Below, one piece after another: positions 18,459 through 29,345 of a stretch of DNA of 52,837 nt. The notes under the pieces are model-generated. The model did no database searches. It was not told the origin of the DNA and was given only the letters and a program-made list of their open reading frames with translations. This stretch comes from Verrucomicrobiota bacterium (GTDB taxonomy: Bacteria > Verrucomicrobiota > Verrucomicrobiia > Verrucomicrobiales > Verrucomicrobiaceae): contig CAUJJC010000168.1 of NCBI GenBank assembly GCA_963204975.1, positions 1 through 52,837 on the forward strand. Reading direction: 5' to 3'. Each line of letters opens with the position of its first letter. Positions within the stretch are counted from its first letter, which is position 1. A program made the translations under genes and the position numbers.

Positions 18459-19670
18459 TCACAGTGCCTCGACCAGTCGGCGAATGGCGGTGAGGTTCAG
18501 CATCGCCTTGGGCACGAAGGAAGTGGTCTCCACATACTCAGGCACCTTGCTGCCATCCGTCGTGCGCTCGGAGCAGTGGGCATTGGCACCGGCAGGACCA
18601 AGGCCGTCCAACGTGGGGCCGATGCCACAGAGATAGTTCGCGTCGCTGAGCCCACCGCGCTTCACCAGCTTGGTTGGCAAGGTCAGTTCGGTTCCAGCTT
18701 CCTGCCAATATCGAGCCAGTCCACGCGTGCGCTCATCATCGGGCCATGAAGGCGACAGACCCAGACGCTCCACTTCAATCGCTGAGCATCCAGCCGATGC
18801 CTCGCGTGCCAACGCATGGAGGGCTGCGCCGGTTTGCTGGAGGAGCGCAGGATCGTAGGCTCGCATTTCAAGTTCCATCGCAGCGTGATGAGGCACTCGG
18901 TTCAAGACGGTGCCTCCTGAGATGTGGCCGATATTCACGGTCACTTCGCGCGCATGATAGGTCAGCCCGGCAGCCGCCTGAATGATGGGCGCGAGATCAA
19001 CGATCGCATTCACCCCTTGGTCGTGAGCGCTGCCAGCGTGCGCACCTTTGCCATGGGCGGTGAGCCGATACTCGGCGCGACCTTTGCGAGCTGTCACCAA
19101 GTGATACTCGCCATTGATGACGGGTCCGCCTTCAAACACCAACACGGCAGCCGCGCCTGCCGGACAACGATCAGCGGTGAACCGCGCGAAGTCCGTCGCC
19201 ATCACCTCCTCGGAGGCATTCGCCGCGATCAGCCAGTCGATGCGATGGAAGACATCGGGCATCACATCGCGCATGGCTTTGAGCATCAACCAGATCAACG
19301 CCGTGCCGCCTTTGATATCGACCGTGCCGGGACCGTAGATGCGTCCCTCTTCGGGCGCGGGCTGCCAGTGGAAGTCGTTCCTCTGCTCCTCCTCCGCCGG
19401 AAATACCGTGTCGAGGTGCGTCACCAGCACGATGCGTGGTCCGCCGGGCTGCGGCCTTGTGAGGAAGAGATGATGCCCGAAATCAGGATGATCCGAGGGC
19501 ACCTGCTCAGCGATGAAGCCGAGATCGTGGAAGCACTCTGCGGTGAGCGCGCCCACGGCATTCACTCCGGCGGGATTCGAGGTGAAGCTGTTGATGTCCA
19601 CCATCCGATGCAGCCAGTCGATGGCTTGATCGAAGTGCGTGACGAGAGATTGGCGAAGTGCGTCAGACAT
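18459..19670 (-). CDS. M20-family metallopeptidase
   Basis: The 403-residue product carries the M20 metal and catalytic set: THLDTV (H85, D87), GPGTVDIKGG (D118), ASEE (E154/E155) and a late histidine region near AHCSERTT. The dimerisation domain spans about residues 190-310. Closest in style to glutamate carboxypeptidase / ArgE-DapE-like enzymes that hydrolyse N-acyl amino acids or dipeptides. The frame follows the epimerase gene by 9 bp on the same strand, suggesting that the epimerised dipeptide is then hydrolysed. No signal peptide, hence cytoplasmic. It ends 9 bp from the convergent regulator gene. Exact substrate inferred only from context. Confidence 0.87.
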   Translation of the reverse strand: MSDALRQSLVTHFDQAIDWLHRMVDINSFTSNPAGVNAVGALTAECFHDLGFIAEQVPSDHPDFGHHLFLTRPQPGGPRIVLVTHLDTVFPAEEEQRNDFHWQPAPEEGRIYGPGTVDIKGGTALIWLMLKAMRDVMPDVFHRIDWLIAANASEEVMATDFARFTADRCPAGAAAVLVFEGGPVINGEYHLVTARKGRAEYRLTAHGKGAHAGSAHDQGVNAIVDLAPIIQAAAGLTYHAREVTVNIGHISGGTVLNRVPHHAAMELEMRAYDPALLQQTGAALHALAREASAGCSAIEVERLGLSPSWPDDERTRGLARYWQEAGTELTLPTKLVKRGGLSDANYLCGIGPTLDGLGPAGANAHCSERTTDGSKVPEYVETTSFVPKAMLNLTAIRRLVEAL

Positions 19671-19679
19671 GAGAGGGAC

Positions 19680-20633
19680 TCAAAGGTGAAGGCGGCCATC
19701 CGCATCGAAGGTGATGCCGCCGCCCGGATCATTGGCGAGGTAGAGATGGCCGTCGAGGTCGATGTAATCAGCCAGCCCGGCCAGATGTGCCGCAACGGTG
19801 ATGCCGTAACTGCTCTCGATCATGCAACTGAGCAGCACTTGTTTCCCGAGTTCACGTCCAAGGCGTATGGTCGTCAGCGCCTCGCTGATCGTGGCGCACT
19901 TGAGGAGCTTCACGCTGATGCCTTGAACGAAGGGAGCCATCGTGGGCACATCGGCAGATGTCTGCACACTCTCATCCGCAAAAATGGGGATCGGCGTCGT
20001 GGGCAGGCCTGCCTTCAATGCCATCCACGGTGCAATCCCTTCTCGGTGTGTCACCGGTTGCTCGATCATCGTCAGGCCGAGGGCGGCAAGGCGAGGGATC
20101 AAATCGACCGCCTGCTCCGCGCTCCAGCCGCCATTGGCATCAGCGATCAAGGTGGCATGAGGTGCAGCCTCTCGGGCCACGCGAACGATGTCTTGATCGT
20201 GGGCGACATCACCACTGCCAAGCTTGAGCTTGATCACGCGAAACTGTCTCGCCGTGTCCGCGACTCGCTGACGAAAAGCCGCAAGATCTGACGGGATGCC
20301 AAGCGAACGACAGGCAAGACGACCATTCGGATCGGGAAGGTGCAGGTGCTTCCACAGCGGCACGCCCGCACGGCGAGCGAGGAGCAGATGCTTCAGCACA
20401 TCGTGCGCCAGCCGTGCCGCCAGTGGAGCATCCGCAGGCAGTGAATCGAATGGATCATGAAGCGCACGCACAACCGCGAGCGCAGCCTCTGGCGATTCCG
20501 CATAGTAGGGCACGAAGGGAGCCTCGGCGATCACGCCATCGTGCGAGAGCCGAAGCACCGTGCGCTCCGTCGAGGTGCCATGAGCAATACGAAAGGGCTC
20601 GGTCAGTTGAAGGGTTCGCAGTTCGCATTGCAT
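19680..20633 (-). CDS. Dipeptide epimerase (L-Ala-D/L-Glu epimerase type, enolase superfamily)
   Basis: The 317-residue product has the muconate-lactonising subgroup fold of the enolase superfamily. Catalytic lysines are K135-x-K137 (VIKLKLGSG) and K242 (VKLLKC). Metal ligands are D165 (ADANGGW), E191 (IEQP) and D220 (FADES). A C-terminal DLD sequence in YIDLDGHLYL fits the D-x-D signature that binds the dipeptide amino group in this family. Such enzymes epimerise L-Ala-D-Glu from peptidoglycan or other dipeptides. The adjacent M20 peptidase gene supports a murein-peptide or dipeptide salvage role. A ycjG-like function is probable, but specificity varies widely across the family. Confidence 0.85.
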   Translation of the reverse strand: MQCELRTLQLTEPFRIAHGTSTERTVLRLSHDGVIAEAPFVPYYAESPEAALAVVRALHDPFDSLPADAPLAARLAHDVLKHLLLARRAGVPLWKHLHLPDPNGRLACRSLGIPSDLAAFRQRVADTARQFRVIKLKLGSGDVAHDQDIVRVAREAAPHATLIADANGGWSAEQAVDLIPRLAALGLTMIEQPVTHREGIAPWMALKAGLPTTPIPIFADESVQTSADVPTMAPFVQGISVKLLKCATISEALTTIRLGRELGKQVLLSCMIESSYGITVAAHLAGLADYIDLDGHLYLANDPGGGITFDADGRLHL

Positions 20634-20722
20634 GTAAGGGCAGGCTCAAGTTCGAATCGCAAACCATCAAGGATGATCTCGTTGATTCATCGCCGCGAGC
20701 AGGCATTCGCAAAGCCGCACTG

Positions 20723-21199
20723 CTAGCCGAGTTCGGCCAGCACGAGGTCGAGGTGCTCCTCGGGCTTCACCTTGCGCAGCACGGCCTTGATATTGCCTTT
20801 CGCGTCGATGATGAAGGTCGAGCGCTCGGTGCCCATGTATTTCTTGCCATACATGCTCTTCTCCACCCAGACGCCGTAGGCTTCGACGAGCTTCTTGTCC
20901 TCGTCAGCTAGCAGCGGGAAGGGCAGCGCATGCTTCTTGATGAACTTCTCGTGACTCTTCACCGAGTCGATGCTCACACCGAAGACATGCGCTTTCTTTT
21001 GGATGGAACTCCAGCCATCGCGCAAGGCGCAGGCCTGCTTGGTGCAGCCAGGCGTGTCGTCCTTCGGATAAAAGTAGAGCACCACCGGGCGGCCCTTGAG
21101 AGCAGCGAGGCTGATGGTTTCACCGGGTGAATAGGAACCTCCGACAACGGGGGCTTCAAAGGCGGGGGCTGGGGAACCGGGATTCAGTGAGGTGCTCAT
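20723..21199 (-). CDS. bcp: Peroxiredoxin, Bcp/PrxQ type
   Basis: The start at 21199 gives MSTSLNPGSPAPAFEAP and 158 residues, typical for thioredoxin-dependent thiol peroxidases. The peroxidatic centre reads DDTPGCTKQAC, with C52 and resolving C57 five residues later, as in atypical 2-Cys PrxQ. The tail TFIIDAKGNIKAVLRKVKPEEH is also characteristic. It reduces hydroperoxides in the cytoplasm. It reads toward the epimerase gene with 89 bp between and no evident terminator, so read-through is possible. A 53-bp gap separates its start from the divergent pgsA-like gene. Confidence 0.93.
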   Translation of the reverse strand: MSTSLNPGSPAPAFEAPVVGGSYSPGETISLAALKGRPVVLYFYPKDDTPGCTKQACALRDGWSSIQKKAHVFGVSIDSVKSHEKFIKKHALPFPLLADEDKKLVEAYGVWVEKSMYGKKYMGTERSTFIIDAKGNIKAVLRKVKPEEHLDLVLAELG

Positions 21200-21252
21200 G
21201 TGGAATGGGGGGTTGAAGGGTGCTAGAGAGTGGCCTATGCAGCAGGTGCCCG

Positions 21253-21831
21253 ATGACGACCGCAAACAAAATATCGATCTTCCGAATCCTGCTCGTGCCC
21301 GTGTTCATCGGGTTCGCAGCGTATTACGGGCAGAGCGTGGCCGAGGGTGCGCCGGATCAGCGGTTGCGCTACGCAACGATCTTCATCTTCGGACTCGCGG
21401 CGGTCAGTGATGCGCTCGATGGCTGGCTGGCGCGGAAGTTCAATCAAAAGACCCGCCTTGGCTCCATTCTCGATCCCCTGGCGGACAAGCTCCTCATGCT
21501 CTCGGCGGTGATCGTCCTCAGTATCACCGCCTGGCCGCAGCGGTTCCCGCTTTGGTTCCCACTGATCATTATCTCTCGCGATTTGATCAGCATCGTGGGT
21601 GCCTTCGTGGTGCATCACATCGCTGGTCACTGCCGTATCCAGGCCCACTGGACGGGCAAGGTCGCGACCATCGCGCAGATCGTGGCCATCCTCTGGCTGA
21701 TGCTGGAGATGCGCTTCATTCCTGTGGTCTGGGTGGCCTCCGTGGCCGCGTTCTTCACGCTTGTTTCGGGCATGATTAACCTCGCCGACGGCATCAAACA
21801 ACTCCAAGCCTCTCCTTCCTCTCATGCGTAA
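21253..21831 (+). CDS. CDP-alcohol phosphatidyltransferase, PgsA-like
   Basis: The start at 21253 (MTTANKISIFRILLVP) gives 192 residues. The signature D-x2-D-G-x2-A-R-x8-G-x3-D-x3-D is intact (SDALDGWLARKF, LGSILDPLADK). About five to six membrane segments follow the usual pattern. The N-terminus resembles glycerol-3-phosphate phosphatidyltransferase (PgsA), which makes phosphatidylglycerophosphate from CDP-diacylglycerol. A different alcohol acceptor cannot be excluded, since the motif is shared by the whole family. The last 8 bases overlap the start of der, so the two genes are co-transcribed. Confidence 0.85.
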   Translation: MTTANKISIFRILLVPVFIGFAAYYGQSVAEGAPDQRLRYATIFIFGLAAVSDALDGWLARKFNQKTRLGSILDPLADKLLMLSAVIVLSITAWPQRFPLWFPLIIISRDLISIVGAFVVHHIAGHCRIQAHWTGKVATIAQIVAILWLMLEMRFIPVVWVASVAAFFTLVSGMINLADGIKQLQASPSSHA

Positions 21832-23272
21832 AACCGTCGCCATCGTAGGCCGCCCCAATGTGGGCAAGTCAGCCCTGTTCAACCGCCTCGCGGGCAAGAA
21901 CATCTCTATCGTCTTTGACAAGCCCGGCGTCACTCGTGACCGCATCATGGCCGAGTGCCGTCGCGGCCCTGAGATCTTCGACATCATGGACACCGGCGGC
22001 ATTGGCGAGAGCACCGACGATGTGCTCACCGATCAGGTGCAAACCGAGGCCGCCATCGGTCTCGAAGTCGCCGACCTGCTGCTCTTTGTCGTGGACTCCA
22101 TCGACGGCGTCACTCCGATCGATCTCAGCCTGACCAAGACACTGCGCAAGGTGACCAAACCGGTCATCCTGGTGTGCAACAAGGCAGACTCGCCACGCTA
22201 CCGCATTAGCGCTGCGGAATTTTCGAAGCTGGGATTCGCCGAGCGTTGCGAAGTCAGCGCAGCCCACGGATTGGGCATTGATGAACTCGTGGAGCGCATC
22301 GCCAGCCTGCTGTCGCTCGAGAAGAAGGAGCCCGTGGAAGCTCCAGCCTCCGAGGAGGAAGAGGAAGACTTCGACGACGAGCCCAAGAAGAAGTCGAAGA
22401 AAAAAAAGACCGATGGCAAGTTCCTCCCATCGGATCGCGAGCCGCTGCTGAAGCTCGCCATCGTCGGGCGTCCCAATGCGGGCAAGTCCTCACTGGTGAA
22501 CGCCTTGACTCGTGAAGAGCGCACCATCGTCAGCCCGGTTGCTGGCACCACCCGTGACTCATTGGACATCCAGTGCAAGATCCACGGCAAAAAGTATCAA
22601 CTCATCGACACCGCAGGCATTCGCCGCCAGGCCAAGATCCACGACGAAGTGGAAGCCTTCAGCGTGCAGCGTGCAATCCAGAGCATCGAACGTGCTGACC
22701 TCTGCTTGCTGATCATTGACTGCGAGGAAGGAGCCAAGATGCAAGATCGCAAGATCGCGCAGATCATCCTCGAGAAGCACAAGCCCTGCATCATCGTGAT
22801 GAACAAGTGGGACCTCTATCGACCAAAGGAAAAGGTTCGTGTGCGCCACCAGGAACTCGAAGAGAAGATCCGGCGTGAGTTTTTCTTCCTCAGCTATGCA
22901 CCGATCATCATGATCTCCGCCAAGAACCGGGACAACCTGGAGAAGCTCACGTCATGCATCGAACGCGTGCGCGCTGGAGCCCAGCGCCGCGTGGGCACCG
23001 GACAACTCAACCGCGTCCTCCATCACGCCATCGACAACACACCTGGCCCGCTGGGAGCAGGCCCCAATACCTTCAAGTTGCTCTACGCCACCCAGGTCAA
23101 CAACACGACTGACAAGCCCATCCCGGTGCCGCACTTCGTGCTCTCCGCAAATCGTGTGTTCCGCCTTCAAGACAGCTACCTGCGATTCCTGGAGAGCAAG
23201 ATTCGCGAGATCTTCCCAGGTGAAGGCCTGCCATTCTTCCTGAAGATCAAAGCGAAGCCCAAGGTCACGTAA
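21824..23272 (+). CDS. der: Ribosome biogenesis GTPase Der (EngA)
   Basis: The 482-residue protein has two tandem GTPase domains and a C-terminal KH-like domain, diagnostic of Der. The first domain has GRPNVGKS, DTGG and NKAD; the second has GRPNAGKSS, DTAGIRR and NKWD. Der acts in 50S subunit maturation. Between the GTPase domains lies a highly charged linker (acidic EEEEEDFDDE run followed by a lysine-rich run), longer than in E. coli-like proteins. The start ATG at 21824 overlaps the end of the upstream phosphatidyltransferase gene. It is a core gene, so this segment is chromosomal backbone. Confidence 0.96.
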   Translation: MRKTVAIVGRPNVGKSALFNRLAGKNISIVFDKPGVTRDRIMAECRRGPEIFDIMDTGGIGESTDDVLTDQVQTEAAIGLEVADLLLFVVDSIDGVTPIDLSLTKTLRKVTKPVILVCNKADSPRYRISAAEFSKLGFAERCEVSAAHGLGIDELVERIASLLSLEKKEPVEAPASEEEEEDFDDEPKKKSKKKKTDGKFLPSDREPLLKLAIVGRPNAGKSSLVNALTREERTIVSPVAGTTRDSLDIQCKIHGKKYQLIDTAGIRRQAKIHDEVEAFSVQRAIQSIERADLCLLIIDCEEGAKMQDRKIAQIILEKHKPCIIVMNKWDLYRPKEKVRVRHQELEEKIRREFFFLSYAPIIMISAKNRDNLEKLTSCIERVRAGAQRRVGTGQLNRVLHHAIDNTPGPLGAGPNTFKLLYATQVNNTTDKPIPVPHFVLSANRVFRLQDSYLRFLESKIREIFPGEGLPFFLKIKAKPKVT

Positions 23273-23358
23273 CGCCTTCACTGTTCATTCGCACGCACAG
23301 CCATCACAACTCCTGGATGGACGCGTTCCGCTCGCGTGGTTAAACTTGCGCTCTTCTG

Positions 23359-25536
23359 ATGGCCTCACTTGAAGCGTATCTGCCACTCAATCCCTTTGTC
23401 GATCTCAGCGTCGGCGAGGCGGAGCTTTGGGGCACGCGAGCCTGGATGGATGTGCCCGAGATTCATGCGGCCCAAACGGCGCAGCTTCGCTCGACCGTCG
23501 AAATGGTGAGGGCCAATGGCCGCACTCAGGTGCGCTTCGTTCGAGGTGTCGGAGGCTCGGGCAAGTCGCACCTGTTTGCCCGTCTGCGTCGCGAGATGGG
23601 CGACTCGATCCTCTACGCCTACGCGCCCAATCCTCCTCTCCAGCCTGCCACGCTGGAGGCTTTCCTTTTGCAAAAGATCGTGACCAGCCTGCGGCACAAG
23701 GCCCGCACCTCCTCTGGATCCGATGCTTCCTACAGCCAGCTTCGCCTCCTCGCCTATGCCTTGCTGCGTCCGGTGATCGAGCAAGGCTCGCTCGCCATTG
23801 AGCAACTGCACGAAGCCTGGTCCGAGATCTCGCTCGATGATCAGAAGGCCCTGCTGCATGATGCCATGCTGCTGCTTGAGGCAGAGCATCCCATGGTCGC
23901 TCGCGGAGTGCTGCGCTGCCTGCTCAATGTCTTGCGCGATGACAAGGAGAACCTCGCGGGCCAATGGCTAGCAGGAACGCACTACCTCACGGAGGCCGAT
24001 CTCAAATTCCTCGGGGAACCCGAACCCATGGGCACTGAGCTGCACGGTCCGGTGATTCATTTGTTGGGGAAGCTCGCAGGCATGGCCCATCGTCCCTTCG
24101 TGCTCGTGCTCGACCAGCTTGATCTGGTGACCTCCACGGATCAGCTCGACGAGTTCCAGCGGATGCTCTTTGCCCTCATCGATCAGAGCGAGAACTGGGC
24201 CGTCTTCATCGGCCTCGTCGGCGAACGCTTCCGCTTCTGGGAGCAGAACATCAATCAGGCCATGCGGGGCCGTGTTGGCATTCCCAGCCTGCACCACCCT
24301 GACCAATCCACGCTCCCTGTGATCGACGTCACACCGATCGTGGCAGCGGACAAAGAAGTGCTGATCCGTCGTCGCCTCGCCTCCCCCACTCTGCATCGCC
24401 AGCGCGACGCGGATGGCGTTGAATCGCCCCTCCATCCGATCAGCGACGCCGACCTGAAATTCCTCACCCACGGCGGTGCGGTGTATGCACGCCATTTGCT
24501 CGCGGCGTGCTCCGAGCGATTCGCCCGCGCCGTCCTCGGTGGTGGCGAAACGAATCGTGTGCCGCTCGCTGACAAAGTGGATGCTCTGCTGGATGAAGCC
24601 GCCGACGAAGCCCGCCATGATGCTGCGCAAGTCGGCGGACTGGAACTGGGCGAGCGCGTGCGCGAACTCGTGGAGGTTCTCGGCGAACCCTCACTAACGG
24701 TGACCTCCGGCCCCCTGCGCGAGCAGAGCGGCACCTTCGCTGGCACCGATTACATTCTGCAATCCAATGGCCAGCGGGCGCGTGTGATTTCCACCGACAT
24801 GGCTAGGCGTGCCTTCGTCAGCCTGCTCGAATCGCTGCAAAGCGAAGCGGGCTCCACACTGCTGATCCGCAGTGCCTCCTCGCCCATCTCAGGTCCGGTG
24901 GCGCTCGAGTTGTTCCGGCAGTTCAAGATTCGGAATCACTTCCACCAAGTCCCCACCAGCGAGGCCGCCATGCTAATGGCCCTGGGAACCGTGCTTGCCT
25001 CCCTACGCGAGGGCAATTACGAGCAACTGCTCACCGAACCACCTGCTACACGCGACAGCATGATGACCGCCCTGCGCGAGAATGGCAGGCTGCGTTCCCT
25101 CCGCGTCTGGCAGTCGGTGCAGTCCGCCCTGGCAGGCAAGCCGCCAGCGCCGTCGCGCAGCACCACCTCACGCACTCCACTGCCCGCGCGAGTCGCACAG
25201 AGCACCGAGGGCGAAGGCGGAGTCGCTACAGCCGTCGCATTGCCAGCCACCTTGCTAGCCACGCCGCAGAAGAAGTCAGGCACCGTGGCTCCGGTTGAAA
25301 AAATTTCCCAGCACGCGATCGAGACCGTGCAAGTGCTGCTCAAGATGGAGCGCTGGATGGAGGTGCGCCGCCTGCACCGGAGACTAGAGGAACTGGGCTG
25401 CCACTGCTCCATCGAATCGCTTCGCTACAGCCTGCGTCTGTCCCCGCTTGCCGAGTTTGCCATGCTGCATCCTCTCGATCCGTCAGACGCTGGCCACACT
25501 CCTCAAATCGTGCTCTGGCACGAGCCCATGCACTGA
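23359..25536 (+). CDS. Uncharacterised P-loop ATPase (partner of RuvB-like ATPase)
   Basis: The product is 725 residues with no signal peptide. Near the N-terminus a clear Walker A reads GVGGSGKS (63-70), followed by HLFARLRR. A Walker B-like strand FVLVLDQLD lies at about 247-255, so an AAA/STAND-like ATPase core spans roughly residues 40-400. A low-complexity Ser/Thr/Pro/Ala linker (about 600-660) leads to a C-terminal helical segment (VEKISQHAIETVQVLLKMERWMEVRRL), probably a winged-helix or interaction domain. I do not recognise a named family. It ends one base before the RuvB-like gene, so the two are translationally coupled and probably act as a complex. GC content resembles the neighbours. 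Confidence 0.7.
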   Translation: MASLEAYLPLNPFVDLSVGEAELWGTRAWMDVPEIHAAQTAQLRSTVEMVRANGRTQVRFVRGVGGSGKSHLFARLRREMGDSILYAYAPNPPLQPATLEAFLLQKIVTSLRHKARTSSGSDASYSQLRLLAYALLRPVIEQGSLAIEQLHEAWSEISLDDQKALLHDAMLLLEAEHPMVARGVLRCLLNVLRDDKENLAGQWLAGTHYLTEADLKFLGEPEPMGTELHGPVIHLLGKLAGMAHRPFVLVLDQLDLVTSTDQLDEFQRMLFALIDQSENWAVFIGLVGERFRFWEQNINQAMRGRVGIPSLHHPDQSTLPVIDVTPIVAADKEVLIRRRLASPTLHRQRDADGVESPLHPISDADLKFLTHGGAVYARHLLAACSERFARAVLGGGETNRVPLADKVDALLDEAADEARHDAAQVGGLELGERVRELVEVLGEPSLTVTSGPLREQSGTFAGTDYILQSNGQRARVISTDMARRAFVSLLESLQSEAGSTLLIRSASSPISGPVALELFRQFKIRNHFHQVPTSEAAMLMALGTVLASLREGNYEQLLTEPPATRDSMMTALRENGRLRSLRVWQSVQSALAGKPPAPSRSTTSRTPLPARVAQSTEGEGGVATAVALPATLLATPQKKSGTVAPVEKISQHAIETVQVLLKMERWMEVRRLHRRLEELGCHCSIESLRYSLRLSPLAEFAMLHPLDPSDAGHTPQIVLWHEPMH

Positions 25537-25537
25537 G

Positions 25538-27331
25538 ATGGAGCTGACACGTTTCGCCATCACTACCGAGTTGCGGCACGCTCTCGAGCCTTTGATTCTC
25601 GACGCTCTTTTCGAGTATGGTGCGCGACGGCGTTCAGCAACGAATGACATCGACATCACCGCGCCGATGCACCTCACCATGGCACAGGCCATCGAAGTGA
25701 TCGCCGCACAGCAACCACGCTGGAAACAACACCTCGCCCCTGCCCTCAGTCATCTCAAGCTCCGGTGCAATGATCTGCCCCGGCGGACGGGCGTCCAGTT
25801 GCACGATATGCTGAGCGCTGCGCATCAGTTCTTCCGTCACGAAGCGTCCCATACTTTCCGTGCCGCAGCTTCCGCACCTGATGCTCAGGAACGGTTCTCC
25901 ATCCTGTGGACTGACTTCTTTTCCCGGTGCCTGCTCGACTGGCTGCGCGACCGCGATTTGATCAATGATCCCGAGCACCTTGACCTCGCCGATACCCTGG
26001 TGGAATGCGCCAAGCTCTGGGTCAGACAGGTCGCCGAGTCCGTGAGCGACGAGTCTGATCCCGCTCAGTTCTTCCTTGATACCGAGCGCGATCTGACGGC
26101 CACCTTCCTGCGCGGCCCGGTAAAGCTGAAGATCAGCGGCAAGCCGGAGCCCATGCTGCTGCGTTCCACACGGGGAGTCACCGAAGCCATCGAATACCGT
26201 CTTGGCGAACCTGAACTCGCCGAACTCCGCATTGTGCAGACGCTGCTGTTCATGGCCTTGATCGAGAAGGCCAAGAACGTGACGTGCAACCAGGCGCAGG
26301 TCATCTTCTTCAGCAATGAAGCCGCTGCACCATCGCGAATTCCGGTCGAGGTTGAGACTGCGTTCCGTCGCTTCATAGGCAACGAACCTGCGGTGAAGCG
26401 ATTGATGCAACAGGCTGCCCTTGTCCGCTCAGGCCGCCCTTTGCGAACACCTTCCTGCCTGATGATCACCGGGCCAGTGGGGCATGGAAAAACCACCCTG
26501 GCTCGCTGCTTCGCCATGGCCGCAGGCCGACCTCTGGTCGAGGTGCAAAGCGCAAGCCTGGTGCATGGCGAGGACCTCATTCACGCGGCGGATGAATGCC
26601 TGGAAGCCGCAGGCCTTGTTACCGAACGAACCACAGACAGTGCCGGGCACCCGATGCTGCGCTATCCGCCGCTCGTCATTTTCCTCGACGATGTGCATGG
26701 CCTTCGCCGCCGTGCATCCGTCTGGCAATCCCTCATCACGACGCCGGAGCGCCGCGTGCTCACACCCGAAGTGGAGGCCGATTTTTCCAGCTCGATCATC
26801 ATCGCTGCGAGTGCCGAGCCGATGAAGGTGCCCGAGTCATTGCTCGCTGGTTTTCGTCGGATCGAACTGGAGCCCTATCGCCAGCACGACATCGCCAGCA
26901 TGGTCGCTGCCATGTTTGAGCAGTCGAAGCTGACCTTGCCTGAGCCTCTGACCCTGCAAATCGCCAGCATGGGACGCTGCAATCCGCTGCGCGCACAGTT
27001 GTTCGCCAGCGAGCTGCGTGATCGCCATCGCGCCAGCGCGACCGCCATGCCTTTGAATCGAGAAAGCCTTCTGCGTTTGGCGAGATCCCAGTGGCACGTC
27101 GATGAGCACGGCCTTGCTGATCGCGACTACCTCTACCTCCAGGCTCTTGAGTCAGGCCCCAAAGGGCTCCCGGCATTGCAGCATTTGCTTCCGATGCCAG
27201 ACGAAGAAATCACCATTCACATCGAGCCTTACCTCCAGCACATTGGTGCCATGCATCGAGGACCACGCGGGCGATCCCTCACAGTGATGGGTGAGCAATT
27301 GCTTCATCGTCATCGCTCACGCGAGCACTGA
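25538..27331 (+). CDS. RuvB-like AAA+ ATPase with novel N-terminal half
   Basis: The start at 25538 (MELTRFAITTELRHAL) gives 597 residues. Residues about 275-590 resemble Holliday-junction helicase RuvB: FIGNEPAVKRLM, Walker A GPVGHGKTT (312-320), Walker B FLDDVHGL (382-389), sensor strand IIIAAS, and the RuvB-type C-terminal winged helix (GPKGLPALQHLL ... IEPYLQHIGAMHRGPRGRSL, about 539-580). Genuine RuvB is about 340 residues and lacks the 270-residue N-terminal region seen here, which I do not recognise. The gene is coupled to the preceding ATPase and has no ruvA or ruvC beside it. A role in DNA branch migration, clamp-loading or protein remodelling is possible; none is shown. Confidence 0.75.
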   Translation: MELTRFAITTELRHALEPLILDALFEYGARRRSATNDIDITAPMHLTMAQAIEVIAAQQPRWKQHLAPALSHLKLRCNDLPRRTGVQLHDMLSAAHQFFRHEASHTFRAAASAPDAQERFSILWTDFFSRCLLDWLRDRDLINDPEHLDLADTLVECAKLWVRQVAESVSDESDPAQFFLDTERDLTATFLRGPVKLKISGKPEPMLLRSTRGVTEAIEYRLGEPELAELRIVQTLLFMALIEKAKNVTCNQAQVIFFSNEAAAPSRIPVEVETAFRRFIGNEPAVKRLMQQAALVRSGRPLRTPSCLMITGPVGHGKTTLARCFAMAAGRPLVEVQSASLVHGEDLIHAADECLEAAGLVTERTTDSAGHPMLRYPPLVIFLDDVHGLRRRASVWQSLITTPERRVLTPEVEADFSSSIIIAASAEPMKVPESLLAGFRRIELEPYRQHDIASMVAAMFEQSKLTLPEPLTLQIASMGRCNPLRAQLFASELRDRHRASATAMPLNRESLLRLARSQWHVDEHGLADRDYLYLQALESGPKGLPALQHLLPMPDEEITIHIEPYLQHIGAMHRGPRGRSLTVMGEQLLHRHRSREH

Positions 27332-27363
27332 TCGAGCAGACAAGAGAAACGAAGCCAACCAAC

Positions 27364-27396
27364 AAAAAGGCCGGGCTCCTTGCGAAACCCGGCCTT
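27364..27396 (-). terminator. Rho-independent terminator of the GAPDH gene
   Basis: A perfect 9-bp stem (AAGGCCGGG 27367-27375 with CCCGGCCTT 27388-27396) has a 12-nt loop. On the minus strand it is followed by a T-run, so it fits the leftward GAPDH transcript. It may also stop transcription of the rightward ATPase operon that ends at 27331. Confidence 0.85.
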
Positions 27397-27419
27397 CAAA
27401 CGTTGCTCAATGGCGAGTC

Positions 27420-28616
<1,197 letters not shown>

Positions 28617-28646
28617 TTACGAGACGTTTGCCACCCACGCGGCGAT

Positions 28647-28675
28647 TTGACGAATGGTCATCGTTCGCTTAAAGC
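28647..28675 (+). promoter_or_regulatory. Candidate sigma-70-type promoter for peroxiredoxin
   Basis: TTGACG (28647-28652) is followed after 17 bp by TAAAGC (28670-28675), placing a transcription start some 25 bp before the peroxiredoxin ATG. The -35 is a good match and the -10 a weak one. The rest of the 28470-28706 gap shows nothing else I can name. Confidence 0.35.
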
Positions 28676-28706
28676 CCGCCTCCTTCAACTCTACCCCACT
28701 CCAAAC

Positions 28707-29291
<585 letters not shown>

Positions 29292-29307
29292 AGTCATCGA
29301 ATGCTCC

Positions 29308-29345
29308 AAGCCGCTGTCGCCTTCAATGGTGGCAGCGGCTTTTTC
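29308..29345 (+). terminator. Rho-independent terminator after peroxiredoxin
   Basis: The stem AAGCCGCTG (29308-29316) pairs with CAGCGGCTT (29333-29341), and a T-run follows. The run touches the stop codon of the convergent membrane-protein gene at 29344. Confidence 0.85.

Noticed and set aside
25538-27331. Annotation as bona fide RuvB
   Set aside because: The length is far above RuvB, the N-terminal half is unrelated and ruvA/ruvC are absent, so only RuvB-like is justified.
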